Shown: piece by piece, positions 36,618-45,142 of the stretch | Position numbering within the stretch: the stretch's first letter is position 1 | Layout of the letters: the number at the start of each line of letters is the position of its first letter | Assembly (NCBI GenBank): GCA_038320555.1 | Contig: JBBQEJ010000004.1 | Coordinates: forward strand, 1-64,000 | Direction: 5' to 3' | DNA from: JALZOC01 sp038320555 | GTDB taxonomy: Bacteria > Acidobacteriota > Vicinamibacteria > Vicinamibacterales > 2-12-FULL-66-21 | DNA length: 64,000 nucleotides | Translations under genes and position numbers: made by a program | Notes under the pieces: model-generated | What the model was told of the DNA's origin: nothing | The model's database searches: none | What the model saw: the letters and a program-made list of their open reading frames with translations, nothing else

Positions 36618-36623
36618 AAGGGC

Positions 36624-36629
36624 ATGGTA
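36624..36629 (-). promoter_or_regulatory. -10-like TACCAT, leaderless start
   Basis: The hexamer ends 6 nt before the GTG at 36617. It is the weakest match of the set. Confidence 0.3.
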
Positions 36630-36638
36630 ACAAATTGC

Positions 36639-36796
36639 CGTTCGAACAGGAGTGACGGGAGGAACGAGAGGCCGTTCGCTTTCTCACTCTCAAAACGCCG
36701 CACCCGGTCCTTTCAAGGGAGCATCAGGAGAAAATCGGGAGGCATTTTGGGTCTTGAATGGATTCTCCGTTCCTCTCGTTCCTCATGTTTGAATGG
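36639..36796. repeat. Palindromic intergenic element, family A copy 4
   Basis: TTCGAACAGGAGTGACGGGA and GGAACGAGAGG on the left face CCGTTCCTCTCGTTCCTCAT and GTTTGAATGG on the right, about 100 bp apart. Here it sits between divergent genes, so it is not simply a terminator. Its right end abuts the promoter of the aminotransferase gene. Confidence 0.6.
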
Positions 36797-36804
36797 TGAC
36801 TAGG

Positions 36805-36810
36805 TATACT
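36805..36810 (+). promoter_or_regulatory. -10 box TATACT, leaderless start for aminotransferase
   Basis: The hexamer ends 6 nt before the ATG at 36817. Confidence 0.55.
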
Positions 36811-36816
36811 CGGATC

Positions 36817-38001
36817 ATGGGCCATTTCCTCGATGCCGTGCCGTTCTCAGGCATTATCCGCATCCGCGACATGATGTACGGCGTCAAGGATCCGTTTCGC
36901 CTCGACCAGGGGGACGTGAGCTTCGACGCCCCCGAGACGGTCAAGCGCGCGATGCACCGCGCGATCGACGACAACCACAGTCATTACGTGCAGACAACCG
37001 GCATTCCGCGGCTGCTCGAACTTCTCGTCGCGAAGATGCGCACGGTCAACCGCATCCCGGTCGGCGGGCCCGACGAGGTCATGGTGACCACGGGCGGCAT
37101 CCACGGGCTGTTCATCGTCTGCCAGTCGCTGTTCGAACCGGGCGATGAGGTGATCGTTCCGGATCCCGAGTGGCCGCCCAGTATGGGCAACATCAAGGCC
37201 GCGAGGGCGGTGCCTGTGCCCTGCCGTCTGCACGAGACGCTGGGCTGGCGGTACGATCTCGCGGAGCTCGAGTCAACCATTACCCCCAGGACGCGCGCGA
37301 TCTACATCAATTCTCCACACAACCCCACAGGCGGCGTACTCACTCGGCAGGATGTCGCAGCCATTGCGGACCTGTGCCGCGACCGGAAGCTGTGGCTCAT
37401 CTCGGACGAGGCGTATGAGGATGTCCTGTTCGATGGCGCCGAGCATGTCAGTGCCGCGTCGCTCCCGGGCATGTACGAGCGGACGATCTCGCTCTTCACG
37501 TTCAGCAAGTCGTACGCCATGACGGGCCTGCGCCTCGGATACGTCGCGACGCTCGACGCCCGTCTTCGCGAACGGATGAAGAAGGCGCTGTTTTACACCG
37601 CCAGCAACGTGTCCTCGGTGGTGCAGTTTGGCGGGGTTGGGGCGCTCGAAGGATCGCAGTCCAATATCGCGGTATTCCGGCAGGAACTGGAAGGGCGCCG
37701 CGATCTGTTCTACGACGGAATCAGGACGTATGCGGCCGGGGTGTTCAGCGGTGCCCCACCCAAGGGGGCCTTCTACGCGTTTTTGCGAATCGACCGATCG
37801 TGGCGCCCGGAGCACCCGACGGCATCGGGCTCTCAATCGTGGGCAATGGCGGAATTCCTGATTTCACGCGGGCGCATCGGATGCGTGCCCGGTGTGGATT
37901 TCGGCGCGAACGGCGAAGGGTATGTCCGGTTCTGCTTCGCGCGCGACCGGGCGGAGCTCACCGGCGCGTTGGAGTCGATGCGCACGATCTTCGCGAACTG
38001 A
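36817..38001 (+). CDS. Class I/II PLP-dependent aminotransferase
   Basis: The protein has 394 residues. The fold-type I motifs are YINSPHNPTGGVL (Asn), LISDEAYEDV (Asp-x-x-Tyr) and the PLP Lys in FTFSKSYAMTGLRLGY, with an Arg near the C-terminus (YVRFCFA). It probably transaminates an aromatic or aliphatic amino acid; specificity is not readable. ATG at 36817 is preferred over 36793 because TATACT ends 6 nt before it and the N-terminal alignment (FLDAVPFSGIIRIRDM) starts there. It converges with the SDR gene. Confidence 0.92.
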   Translation: MGHFLDAVPFSGIIRIRDMMYGVKDPFRLDQGDVSFDAPETVKRAMHRAIDDNHSHYVQTTGIPRLLELLVAKMRTVNRIPVGGPDEVMVTTGGIHGLFIVCQSLFEPGDEVIVPDPEWPPSMGNIKAARAVPVPCRLHETLGWRYDLAELESTITPRTRAIYINSPHNPTGGVLTRQDVAAIADLCRDRKLWLISDEAYEDVLFDGAEHVSAASLPGMYERTISLFTFSKSYAMTGLRLGYVATLDARLRERMKKALFYTASNVSSVVQFGGVGALEGSQSNIAVFRQELEGRRDLFYDGIRTYAAGVFSGAPPKGAFYAFLRIDRSWRPEHPTASGSQSWAMAEFLISRGRIGCVPGVDFGANGEGYVRFCFARDRAELTGALESMRTIFAN

Positions 38002-38055
38002 CGCCACGGAAGAACACGGATGATCTCGTCCGGGTCGGAAAGTGAGCCAGGACTG

Positions 38056-38796
38056 CTAGCGCACGTGGCGGCCGCCGTCAACCCGGATGGTATCGCCCGT
38101 CACGAAGTCTGATTCCAGGAGAAACGCGACCGCCTTGACGATTTCCTGTTCGCCGCCCCATCGTCCGAGCGGCGTGGACGCTTCAACGGCTGTCTGCTCC
38201 TCGGTCGTGGTGCCAGGCGGCGGGAGGATCGGACCGGGAGCAATCGCGTTGACGAGAATCTGATCGCTCGCGAGCTCGAGCGCGAGCGCTTCGGTGAGGC
38301 CAATGATGGCGCGTTTGGCGACGTAGTACGGGACGTACCCCTTGTAGCGGGGCCGGCCGCTGGCCGCGACCCAGTCGGTAAAGTTGATGATGCGCCCGCC
38401 GCCCGAGGCGCGCAAGGGAGCAAGCGCTGCGCGCGCACAAAGGAATGCCCCCTTGAGATCGACGTCGATGACCGAATCCCATGCGGCTTCATCGATCTGC
38501 TCGAACGCTGCGGACGAATACACCGACGCCATGTTGATCAAAACGTCAAGCCGTCCGAGCGACGTCACCGCGTCGTTGACCAGGCGCTGACAGTCGCGGG
38601 CCTGCGACACATCGGCCTGGATGACGACGACACGCCGCCCCGCGGCGCGAATGCCGTCGGCGGCGTCTTCTGCCTCCCGACGCGACCGGTTGTAGCACAG
38701 CGCCACGTCCATCCCCCGGCGCGCGAGATCGATCGCGATGGCGGCGCCTATCCGTTTGCCGCCCGTGATCAGCGCGACACGGTCGTGCAGCTCCAT
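38056..38796 (-). CDS. Short-chain dehydrogenase/reductase, pteridine reductase-like
   Basis: The protein has 246 residues. VALITGGKRIGAAIA is the cofactor motif; the GG-KRIG form is typical of the FolM/pteridine reductase branch. INMASVY replaces NNAG, and YYVAKRAIIGLTEAL has the catalytic Tyr-x-x-x-Lys. It probably reduces a carbonyl or pterin with NADPH (the Lys/Arg after the Gly motif favours NADPH). The ATG lies 8 nt downstream of a TATAAT box, so the leader is at most 1-2 nt. Confidence 0.9.
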   Translation of the reverse strand: MELHDRVALITGGKRIGAAIAIDLARRGMDVALCYNRSRREAEDAADGIRAAGRRVVVIQADVSQARDCQRLVNDAVTSLGRLDVLINMASVYSSAAFEQIDEAAWDSVIDVDLKGAFLCARAALAPLRASGGGRIINFTDWVAASGRPRYKGYVPYYVAKRAIIGLTEALALELASDQILVNAIAPGPILPPPGTTTEEQTAVEASTPLGRWGGEQEIVKAVAFLLESDFVTGDTIRVDGGRHVR

Positions 38797-38804
38797 GTGA
38801 GGCG

Positions 38805-38810
38805 ATTATA
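38805..38810 (-). promoter_or_regulatory. -10 box TATAAT for the SDR gene
   Basis: This perfect consensus hexamer on the minus strand ends 8 nt before the ATG at 38796. Confidence 0.5.
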
Positions 38811-38819
38811 GAATCCCGC

Positions 38820-38861
38820 ATCACTAATCACTAATCTGGAATCATTAGTGATTAGAGTGAT
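38820..38861. repeat. ATCACTAATC hairpin, family D-like copy 2
   Basis: ATCACTAATCACTAATC pairs with ATTAGTGATTAGAGTGAT across a 7-nt loop, nearly perfectly. It lies between the LigD-type gene end and the SDR promoter and could terminate the former. Confidence 0.65.
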
Positions 38862-38870
38862 TGCCCTTCC

Positions 38871-39878
38871 TTAAACGCGAGGGAGCGTTTGGCGGTGGCC
38901 GAAGAAACTCGACCAGGGAGATTTCGCGCGCATGCGTCGCTCGGCGGTCTTGATGTTGAACACGATCGGATCGAGCCGGGGGCTGACCTCATCCCAGTCG
39001 AGCGGCATCGACACCGGCGCCCGCGGCCGCCACCGCACGGAAAAGGGGGGCGCGATCGTCTGTCCCGGCGCGTTGCGCATGATGTCCAGATACACCGGCG
39101 CGCGCCGCTTCGCCTTGCGGGATTCCACCGTGACGAGCTTCGGATGTTCGAGCGCCATCTCGGCGGCAATAGCGAAGGCGTATGCGCGCACTTTGTCCTG
39201 CACGGCGCCGCGACGGAGCGGGACGAACACGTGCAGGCCGCGCCCGCCCGACGTTTTCACGTACGGTTCGAGCCCATGATCCTCCAGCTTGGCGCGGAGC
39301 AGGAGGGCCACGCGCGCGGCTGATGCAAAATTATCGGAAGGATCGAGGTCGAAGGCGAGCCAGTCCGGCTTGTCGAGCTCGTCGACGCGGCTGTTCATCA
39401 CGTGCATGGCGATGCAGCCCAGATTGACGAGCGTGAGCAGGGTCTTGCGCGTGCCGCCGACGATGTAGTCGACGTCACGGCCGGCCGAGGGGGCCGCAAT
39501 CGTCATGGTCGGGACGTCGTCGGACAAACTCTCCGGCGCTTGTTTCTGGTAGAAGCAGGACTTCCGGATACCGTCGGGACACCGCTCCATCATGACGGCG
39601 CGGCTCTTCATCCACGGCAGGATCTGGCCAGCGATGCGCGTGTAAAACTGGGCCAGATCCAGCTTCGTCAGGCCCTCGTCGGGCCAGAACGGTTTCGCCG
39701 GATTCGTAATAATGGTGCCGCCGAGCCTGACGCCGGGGCTTTTCACACCTGTCCCGCCCGCATTTGGGCACGACCGTGCGCATCGGCGTCCGCCGGGCGC
39801 GCGCGCTGGCCGTCGATTGAGAGGAGGTGACCCGTCTGCATCAAAGAAATGAACGCGCCAATCGGCGTATTGTGACAC
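38871..39878 (-). CDS. LigD-type primase-polymerase domain protein (NHEJ polymerase)
   Basis: The frame has 335 residues. TITNPAKPFWPDEGLTKLDLAQFY, the catalytic LAFDLDPSD (metal-binding Asp pair), VKTSGGRGLHVFVPL and RAPVYLDIMRNAPGQTIAPPFSVR are hallmarks of the LigD PolDom/archaeo-eukaryotic primase family used in end joining. No ligase, phosphoesterase or Ku gene is in the window. The first 45 residues look unlike the family; GTG at 39746 (KSPGVRLGGT) is a possible true start. Confidence 0.87.
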   Translation of the reverse strand: MSQYADWRVHFFDADGSPPLNRRPARAPGGRRCARSCPNAGGTGVKSPGVRLGGTIITNPAKPFWPDEGLTKLDLAQFYTRIAGQILPWMKSRAVMMERCPDGIRKSCFYQKQAPESLSDDVPTMTIAAPSAGRDVDYIVGGTRKTLLTLVNLGCIAMHVMNSRVDELDKPDWLAFDLDPSDNFASAARVALLLRAKLEDHGLEPYVKTSGGRGLHVFVPLRRGAVQDKVRAYAFAIAAEMALEHPKLVTVESRKAKRRAPVYLDIMRNAPGQTIAPPFSVRWRPRAPVSMPLDWDEVSPRLDPIVFNIKTAERRMRAKSPWSSFFGHRQTLPRV

Positions 39879-39900
39879 TGATTCCCGGTGTAAAGTACAC

Positions 39901-39960
39901 GGAATTACTGATTTTCATTGTTCATTGAAGTTCAATCAGCAATCGCAATCAGCAATTCAC
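39901..39960. repeat. GAATTGCTGATTG palindrome, family D copy 3
   Basis: GGAATTACTGATTTTCATTG and TTCATTGAA on the left pair with TTCAATCAGCAATCG and CAATCAGCAATTC on the right. It lies in the divergent gap between the LigD-type gene and the Tat-exported enzyme gene. Confidence 0.6.
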
Positions 39961-40009
39961 CGGTGATTCGTCCTTCAAGTGGAGTTCGATAGGAAATCAG
40001 GGCTGAGCC

Positions 40010-41302
40010 ATGCTGACACGACGATCGTTTCTTCAGACGACCGGGACCGTCGGTGCGGTGGCGGTGGCCGCGTTCGGCAACGACGGGTTAGCGCGTGTAC
40101 AGGCGGCGGGGCGGCGTGTCGAGAGTCTGAATCCATCCGACGTCGCGGCGGACGAGACTTACTGGCGAGAGATCCAGCAGGCATTCACGCTCGACCGTAC
40201 CATCATCAATCTGAATAACGGCGGGTGTTCGCCGAGCCCGCGCGTCGTGCACGAGGCCTTCAAGCGCTATCTCGACATCTCCAACCAGGCGCCCGTTTAC
40301 CACATGTGGCAAATCCTCGAGCCGAACATCGAGAGCGTGCGGCGGCGGCTGGCTGCCGAATTCGGCTGCGATCCGGAAGAGCTCGCCATCACCCGCAACG
40401 CCAGCGAAGCGCTGCAGACCGCGCAGCTCGGGATCGATCTCAAACCGGGCGACGAGGTCGTGACGACGAACCAGGACTATGGCCGGATGTTGACGACGTG
40501 GGATCAGCGCGTGCGGCGCGACAACATTCGCGTCAGGCAGATCTCGTTTCCGGTGCCGCCGCCCTCGTTGAACGACCTGGCGACTCGATTGATCGGCGCG
40601 ATCACCCCCGCGACGAAAGTCCTGCACTTCTGTCACATCACGAATCTGACCGGACAGATTTTTCCTGTGAAACAGATTTGCGACGAGGCCCGCCGCCGCG
40701 GCGTGAAGACGATCGTCGATGGCGCGCATGCGTTTGCGCAGTTTCCGTTCACGGTGAGTGAGCTCGGGTGTGACTACTACGGGACGAGCCTGCACAAATG
40801 GCTGCTCGCGCCAATCGGAACCGGATTTCTGTACGTTCGCCGGGAACACATCGCCAGCCTGTGGCCGCTGCAGCCGGCGGCCGCGGCACAGACCGACAAT
40901 ATCCGCAAGTTCGAGGAAATCGGGACGCATCCCGCGGCCAATCACAACGCGATTGCCGAGGCGCTCAGTTTTCACGAAGGCATCGGCGCGGAACGCAAGG
41001 CCGCTCGACTTCGGTATCTCCGCGACCGGTGGGCAAAGCGCCTCGCGCGCAACCCGAAGGCGCACATCCACACCAGCTTGGATCCGGCGCAGTCCTGCGC
41101 CATTGCGAACGTCCAGATCAACGGCGTGCCGACCGGCAAGGTGGTGACACGCCTGTGGGACCGCTGGCGCATCATCGCGACGCCAATCGTGCACGCCGAG
41201 TTCGAGGGTGTCCGCGTCACGCCAAACGTCTACACGACGCTCGAGGAGATCGATACGTTCGCGGCGGCGATGGAAGAAATCGCCGCGAAGGGTGTGCCCT
41301 AA
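40010..41302 (+). CDS. Tat-exported class V aminotransferase-fold PLP enzyme
   Basis: The protein has 430 residues. The N-terminus TRRSFLQTTGTVGAVAVAAFG is a twin-arginine signal, so the folded holoenzyme would be exported. Mature motifs are LNNGGCSPSP, ITRNASEALQ, IVDGAHAFAQ (Asp-x-x-His) and the PLP Lys in YYGTSLHKWLLAPIG, as in isopenicillin-N epimerase/cysteine desulfurase-like enzymes. Periplasmic PLP enzymes of this type are often epimerases or racemases; the reaction here is unknown. Only a weak AGGG precedes the ATG. Confidence 0.88.
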   Translation: MLTRRSFLQTTGTVGAVAVAAFGNDGLARVQAAGRRVESLNPSDVAADETYWREIQQAFTLDRTIINLNNGGCSPSPRVVHEAFKRYLDISNQAPVYHMWQILEPNIESVRRRLAAEFGCDPEELAITRNASEALQTAQLGIDLKPGDEVVTTNQDYGRMLTTWDQRVRRDNIRVRQISFPVPPPSLNDLATRLIGAITPATKVLHFCHITNLTGQIFPVKQICDEARRRGVKTIVDGAHAFAQFPFTVSELGCDYYGTSLHKWLLAPIGTGFLYVRREHIASLWPLQPAAAAQTDNIRKFEEIGTHPAANHNAIAEALSFHEGIGAERKAARLRYLRDRWAKRLARNPKAHIHTSLDPAQSCAIANVQINGVPTGKVVTRLWDRWRIIATPIVHAEFEGVRVTPNVYTTLEEIDTFAAAMEEIAAKGVP

Positions 41303-41330
41303 ACCCGTATCCCGGATCCCGCAGTCAGCC

Positions 41331-42284
41331 CTACTTCACCGGGTTGCCATCCGCGTCGTAAATCTGAAGCTCTCCCTTCTTCCGGAGGGTGTCCGTGATC
41401 TTCGACGCGTCGCCGACCGCCACGATCTGCAGCCGATCAGGTCCCCAGTACTTTTGCGCCGCGGCCTGTGCCTGCGCCGCGGTGACCGCCATCACTCGTT
41501 GCGGATAGGTATCCCAATAGTCCGCCGGCAGGCTGTACTGCCAGTTGTCGATGTAATAGCCGAGCACCTGTGCTGGATTTTCGAGGTCGCGCGCGAAGCT
41601 CCCGACGATGGCGCGCTTGGCATCGGCAAGCTCGAGATCCGGCACGGGCTTGTCTCGAAGTTCGGCGATTTCCGCCAGGAGATCGCTGAGCGCCGGCTCG
41701 GTGACGTCGGTTCGGACGCTCGTGCACGAGGTCCAGGAACCCCGATATTGGGTTGCCGAGAATCCGCTCCCGATACCGTAGGTGTATCCCTTCTCCTCGC
41801 GCAGGTGGCGGAATAGCCGGCCCATTGTGCCGCCGAGCACGCGGTTCACGACGCTCAGCGCAGCGTAGTCGGGATCCTTGCGCGTCATCGACTGCGTACC
41901 AACGTACAACGTCGTCTGCACTGATCCGGGACGGGCGATCAGGTACACCTTCGGTGGTCCCATCGGAGGAGGATCGACAACCGCAGGCTGCGCGACACCT
42001 GCCTTCTTCCAGGCCCCGAGCTTTGTCTCGACCAGCTTGCGTGCCTCGGCCATCGAGATGTCCCCTGCGAACGCGATCGCGGCATGGCAGGCCCGTAGTG
42101 CGTGCGATGGAACTCCGCGAGCGCTTCGGGTGTGATGGCGTCGAGGTTGGCCGCCGTCGGAGACACTCTGCCTGCCGGATGCGATCCAAAGACCACCCGG
42201 TTGAACGTCTCGCTCGCCAGGAAGCCGGGTTGCGTCCGTTGCTGAATGAGACCTGCTTTCGCGCGAGTCTTGAGACGATCCCAC
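41331..42284 (-). CDS. M16 peptidase-like protein (second member), C-terminal fragment (frameshifted gene)
   Basis: Reading is native from about HAAIAFAGDISMAEARKLVE onward. The C-terminal M16 domain shows YVGTQSMTRKDPDYAAL, LRHLREEKGYTYGIGSGF (the substrate-binding Arg/Tyr region of the second domain) and a C-terminal WGPDRLQIVAVGD. The start of the open frame (MGSSQDSRESRS...) is shadow sequence. It joins the N-terminal fragment through one missing base near 42087. Confidence 0.82.
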   Translation of the reverse strand: MGSSQDSRESRSHSATDATRLPGERDVQPGGLWIASGRQSVSDGGQPRRHHTRSARGVPSHALRACHAAIAFAGDISMAEARKLVETKLGAWKKAGVAQPAVVDPPPMGPPKVYLIARPGSVQTTLYVGTQSMTRKDPDYAALSVVNRVLGGTMGRLFRHLREEKGYTYGIGSGFSATQYRGSWTSCTSVRTDVTEPALSDLLAEIAELRDKPVPDLELADAKRAIVGSFARDLENPAQVLGYYIDNWQYSLPADYWDTYPQRVMAVTAAQAQAAAQKYWGPDRLQIVAVGDASKITDTLRKKGELQIYDADGNPVK

Positions 42285-42790
42285 TCTTCGGGCGCGAACG
42301 CAGGGTTCAAAAGGATGTCCGCCGCGAGATCCATCAGCTTGTCGAAGTTCTCGGACAGCGCGCTGCCGGATACCGAAGCGGTGGTCCCCGAAAGACCGCT
42401 TGCCACGTTGAGGCCCGCCGCCATGGTCTCGAGAGCTTCTGAGATCTGAGGAGACGTCCGCGTCTTCGTTCCCTCGCGCATCAGCGATGCGGTGTAGTTT
42501 GCCAGCCCGATTTTATCGGCGGGATCGAAATAGCCGCCGGCGCCCCTGATGAGAAGAGTGAACGTGATTTGCGGGAGTCGACGATCCTCGAGCACCATGA
42601 GATGGAGCCCATTGGCCAGATCCGCTTCCTGCGGGCGCGGCAATTTCACCTTGAGGACATCGTTCGAGACCGGTGCTTTCCCTTTCAGGACCATCTTCGT
42701 CGCCGACGGCGGCGGGGCCGTGGCGGGCGCTTGGGGGGGCGCGCCTGCGAGAAAGCCGATAGCGGCGAGCCCGAGTACCGCGGCGATCAT
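41939..42790 (-). CDS. M16 peptidase-like protein (second member), N-terminal fragment (frameshifted gene)
   Basis: The frame has 283 residues and is native to about residue 234 (ALAEFHRTHYGPA). After that it is shifted. It has a signal peptide, a Pro-rich segment and an M16 domain (LPRPQEADLANGLHLMVLEDRRLPQ). The HxxEH motif is replaced by IGLANYTASLMREGT, so this is the non-catalytic subunit type that pairs with an active M16 partner. The ATG at 42790 overlaps the partner's stop (TAATG). Confidence 0.82.
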   Translation of the reverse strand: MIAAVLGLAAIGFLAGAPPQAPATAPPPSATKMVLKGKAPVSNDVLKVKLPRPQEADLANGLHLMVLEDRRLPQITFTLLIRGAGGYFDPADKIGLANYTASLMREGTKTRTSPQISEALETMAAGLNVASGLSGTTASVSGSALSENFDKLMDLAADILLNPAFAPEEWDRLKTRAKAGLIQQRTQPGFLASETFNRVVFGSHPAGRVSPTAANLDAITPEALAEFHRTHYGPAMPRSRSQGTSRWPRHASWSRQSSGPGRRQVSRSLRLSILLRWDHRRCT

Positions 42791-44133
42791 TACTGGGCTC
42801 CTTTGGGCCCCGCGGCCTTTGGCGTGGTCAACACGACGCTCCGGTTGGTCTTCACGAGGTATTGCCTCGCCACGCGCTGCACGTCAGCGGCCGTGACCTT
42901 CGCAATGCGGTCCGCCCGCGTATTGATACGATCGGGATCGTCAAAGAACATCGCGTCCTCCGACAACAGGTAGGCCCGGGTGAACGAGCTGCCCAGGCCG
43001 CTCACAACCGATCGCCGGACTCCGATGCGGGCCTTTTCAATCTCCCAGCCCTCAATTGGAGCCGTCTTCACGCGTTCGGTTTCCTGGTCGATTGCGGCTT
43101 CGAGCTCCGAGAGCGTCTTGCCAGGCATGGCGACAGCCGAGATGGCAAAAAGACCGGGGCCGCGACTGCCGTCGGTTCCCGCACCCACGCCGCTCGACAA
43201 TTGCTTCTGCCGAACGATCGATTCGTAGAATCGCGAGCTACGGCCGCCCGACAGGATAGTCCCCAGCACGGACAGCGCGTCGTTGTCGGGAGACGAGCTC
43301 GGCGGAATCTTATAAGCCATGTCCAGACGCGGAAACCGTGCGAGCGCGTCCTCGAGCGTCAGCCGGCGCTCTTCCGTCTGCGGCGGCTCCGACACATCGA
43401 CCTGCGGGGGGGCGGGTTGCTTGGGAATCGCGCCGAAGTATTTCTCCATCTTCGCGAGCGTGGTTTTCGTATCGATGTCACCCACAATGCCGACGACCGC
43501 ATTGTTTGGTGCGTAGTACATCTTGAAGAACGCCAGTACGTCGTCAACGCTCGCGGCGTTCAGATCGGCCATCGAGCCGATCACCGAGTGCTCGTAGGCG
43601 AAGTTTTCGTAGGCCAGCTCGTCGATCGCCTCGAAGGTTTTGCCATACGGCTGGTTATCGACCCCGAGCCGGCGCTCTTCCTGCACCGCGTTTCGCTGGT
43701 TGTCGAGGTTTTCTTTGGTAATCGTGAGCGATCGCATCCTGTCGGCCTCGAGAAACAGCGCGAGATCCAGCTGATTGGCCGGCAGGGTCTCGTAGTACAT
43801 CGTCCGATCCTTGCTCGTCGTACCGTTCATGATTCCGCCGTTCATGAACATGAGGTACGGGTGCTCGTTCTGTCCGACGTTCTCGGATCCCTTGAACATC
43901 ATGTGTTCGAAGAGATGCGCGAACCCCGTGCGCCCTTTGCGCTCGTCGCGCGAGCCCACGTTGTAGTTGACGACAATCGAGAACACGGGGGCCGCGTGAT
44001 CTTCGGACACGATGACGCGTAAACCGTTCGAGAGTTTCGTGTCCGTGAACTGGATCTTGCGGAGCGGTGCGGCGGCGATGCCGAGCACCACGATCACGCC
44101 GGCGGCACACAACTGTTTCAATGGGGCAGTCAT
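42790..44133 (-). CDS. M16 zinc metallopeptidase (insulinase-like, PqqL/YmxG type), active subunit
   Basis: The protein has 447 residues with a signal peptide (LCAAGVIVVLGIAAAP). The inverted zinc motif is H73-L-F-E-H77 in FAHLFEHMMFKGSENVG, with the third ligand in the ENLDNQRNAVQEERRL region. The C-terminal domain carries RFYESIVRQKQLSSGVGAG. It is periplasmic. It forms a coupled pair with the following non-catalytic M16 gene, as in known heterodimeric M16 systems. A GGAGGG Shine-Dalgarno precedes the ATG. Confidence 0.93.
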   Translation of the reverse strand: MTAPLKQLCAAGVIVVLGIAAAPLRKIQFTDTKLSNGLRVIVSEDHAAPVFSIVVNYNVGSRDERKGRTGFAHLFEHMMFKGSENVGQNEHPYLMFMNGGIMNGTTSKDRTMYYETLPANQLDLALFLEADRMRSLTITKENLDNQRNAVQEERRLGVDNQPYGKTFEAIDELAYENFAYEHSVIGSMADLNAASVDDVLAFFKMYYAPNNAVVGIVGDIDTKTTLAKMEKYFGAIPKQPAPPQVDVSEPPQTEERRLTLEDALARFPRLDMAYKIPPSSSPDNDALSVLGTILSGGRSSRFYESIVRQKQLSSGVGAGTDGSRGPGLFAISAVAMPGKTLSELEAAIDQETERVKTAPIEGWEIEKARIGVRRSVVSGLGSSFTRAYLLSEDAMFFDDPDRINTRADRIAKVTAADVQRVARQYLVKTNRSVVLTTPKAAGPKGAQ

Positions 44134-44239
44134 ACGTGCTCCCTCCGAAGCCTCGTCACGGTGCTGAACCTGAAGGACCCCGAACGCCCGTCGGACCCTG
44201 CCGGGAACCCGGAGACCCTAGAGAGGAACCCGTGGAAAC

Positions 44240-44866
44240 CTAGAAGTATATCGTCAACCCCGTGGTCCACATGGATCCCTCGTAAGAGGGGAGGAACCGG
44301 GTGCCGGAAGAACTGCCGGAGATGTGGGACTTGGCAACCGCGCCGGCGATCGTGTCGGACGTAATGGGGTCCGAGCCACCGAATCGGAGAAAGGTATACC
44401 GATAGTCGGCGTGCACGGCCGCTCGCCGGCCGAGGCGCATCTCGGCGCCAAAGCCGCCGTGGGAACCGACGCGGCGGGTGGTCGTCGAATCGATGACCTG
44501 GTTGCCCGCCGTCTGCTCGACTCGATGTGTGTACCACCCGATCCCCCCAAGGACGTAAGGGGAGAACGTCGAGCGAACGGGCGCGAGCAGCACAGAGGCC
44601 TGCAACGGATAATCACGAACACGCTCGGTCAGGGTCTGGTTGTTCTGCGTTCGTCGATCGAGCGAGAGCTCGACGGCCGTCCGTTTCGACAGCCAGGCCC
44701 GGATTTGGCCTCCGGTAAACCGCTCCGCGCTCGTGTCGGTGGCCACGTCGCCCCGAACCATGCTGAATCGGCCGCCAATGCCGATGCCCTGCGCGTAACA
44801 CGGCAGAGCCGGAATGCTCGCGAGGACGGCAAGGCCGGCAAACAGTCGAATGGTGAGGGATTGCAT
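44240..44866 (-). CDS. Outer-membrane beta-barrel protein (OmpA-like/porin_OMP type)
   Basis: The 208-residue protein starts MQSLTIRLFAG; ATG at 44866 is set by GGAGG 9 nt upstream, in preference to the longer frame. It has a signal peptide (LFAGLAVLASIPALPCYAQ), then amphipathic strands (IGGRFSMVRGDVA, YVLGGIGWYTHRVEQ, GFGAEMRLGRRAAVHADYRY), ending WTTGLTIYF. The size suits an 8-stranded barrel. It is downstream of the region following ompA and upstream of the M16 pair on the same strand. Function unknown. Confidence 0.82.
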   Translation of the reverse strand: MQSLTIRLFAGLAVLASIPALPCYAQGIGIGGRFSMVRGDVATDTSAERFTGGQIRAWLSKRTAVELSLDRRTQNNQTLTERVRDYPLQASVLLAPVRSTFSPYVLGGIGWYTHRVEQTAGNQVIDSTTTRRVGSHGGFGAEMRLGRRAAVHADYRYTFLRFGGSDPITSDTIAGAVAKSHISGSSSGTRFLPSYEGSMWTTGLTIYF

Positions 44867-44913
44867 GGGGAGCCTCCGGATCCGTATCGACGGATGACGG
44901 GGAAATCTGTAGC

Positions 44914-44966
44914 GTTCGCGGGTCGCGGGTCGCGGTTTGGTTCGCGGTCGCGGTCGCGGGTCGCGG
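44914..44966. repeat. GGTCGCGG tandem repeat
   Basis: About seven irregular copies of CGCGGGT/CGCGGTT lie upstream of the outer-membrane protein gene. No coding potential. Confidence 0.6.
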
Positions 44967-45096
44967 ATGAGGAATTGAGCGATCGACCGGAAGCGGAACG
45001 CGAAGCACCCTGCGAAAGTGCTGACGTTTAGCCGCGGACGTGCCGCCGGACCATTCCGGCGAAACCTCCAGCGCTCCGCTCCCGGTCCACCGCGCC

Positions 45097-45129
45097 GGTC
45101 CGCGGATCCGCGCACGATTGGCGCGGACC
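45097..45129 (-). terminator. GC-rich hairpin after the ompA-like gene
   Basis: GGTCCGCG (45097-45104) and CGCGGACC (45122-45129) form a perfect 8-bp stem 13 bp past the stop of the OmpA lipoprotein gene. No T tract follows, so the termination role is uncertain. Confidence 0.4.
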
Positions 45130-45142
45130 CGCGGGCGGCCGA

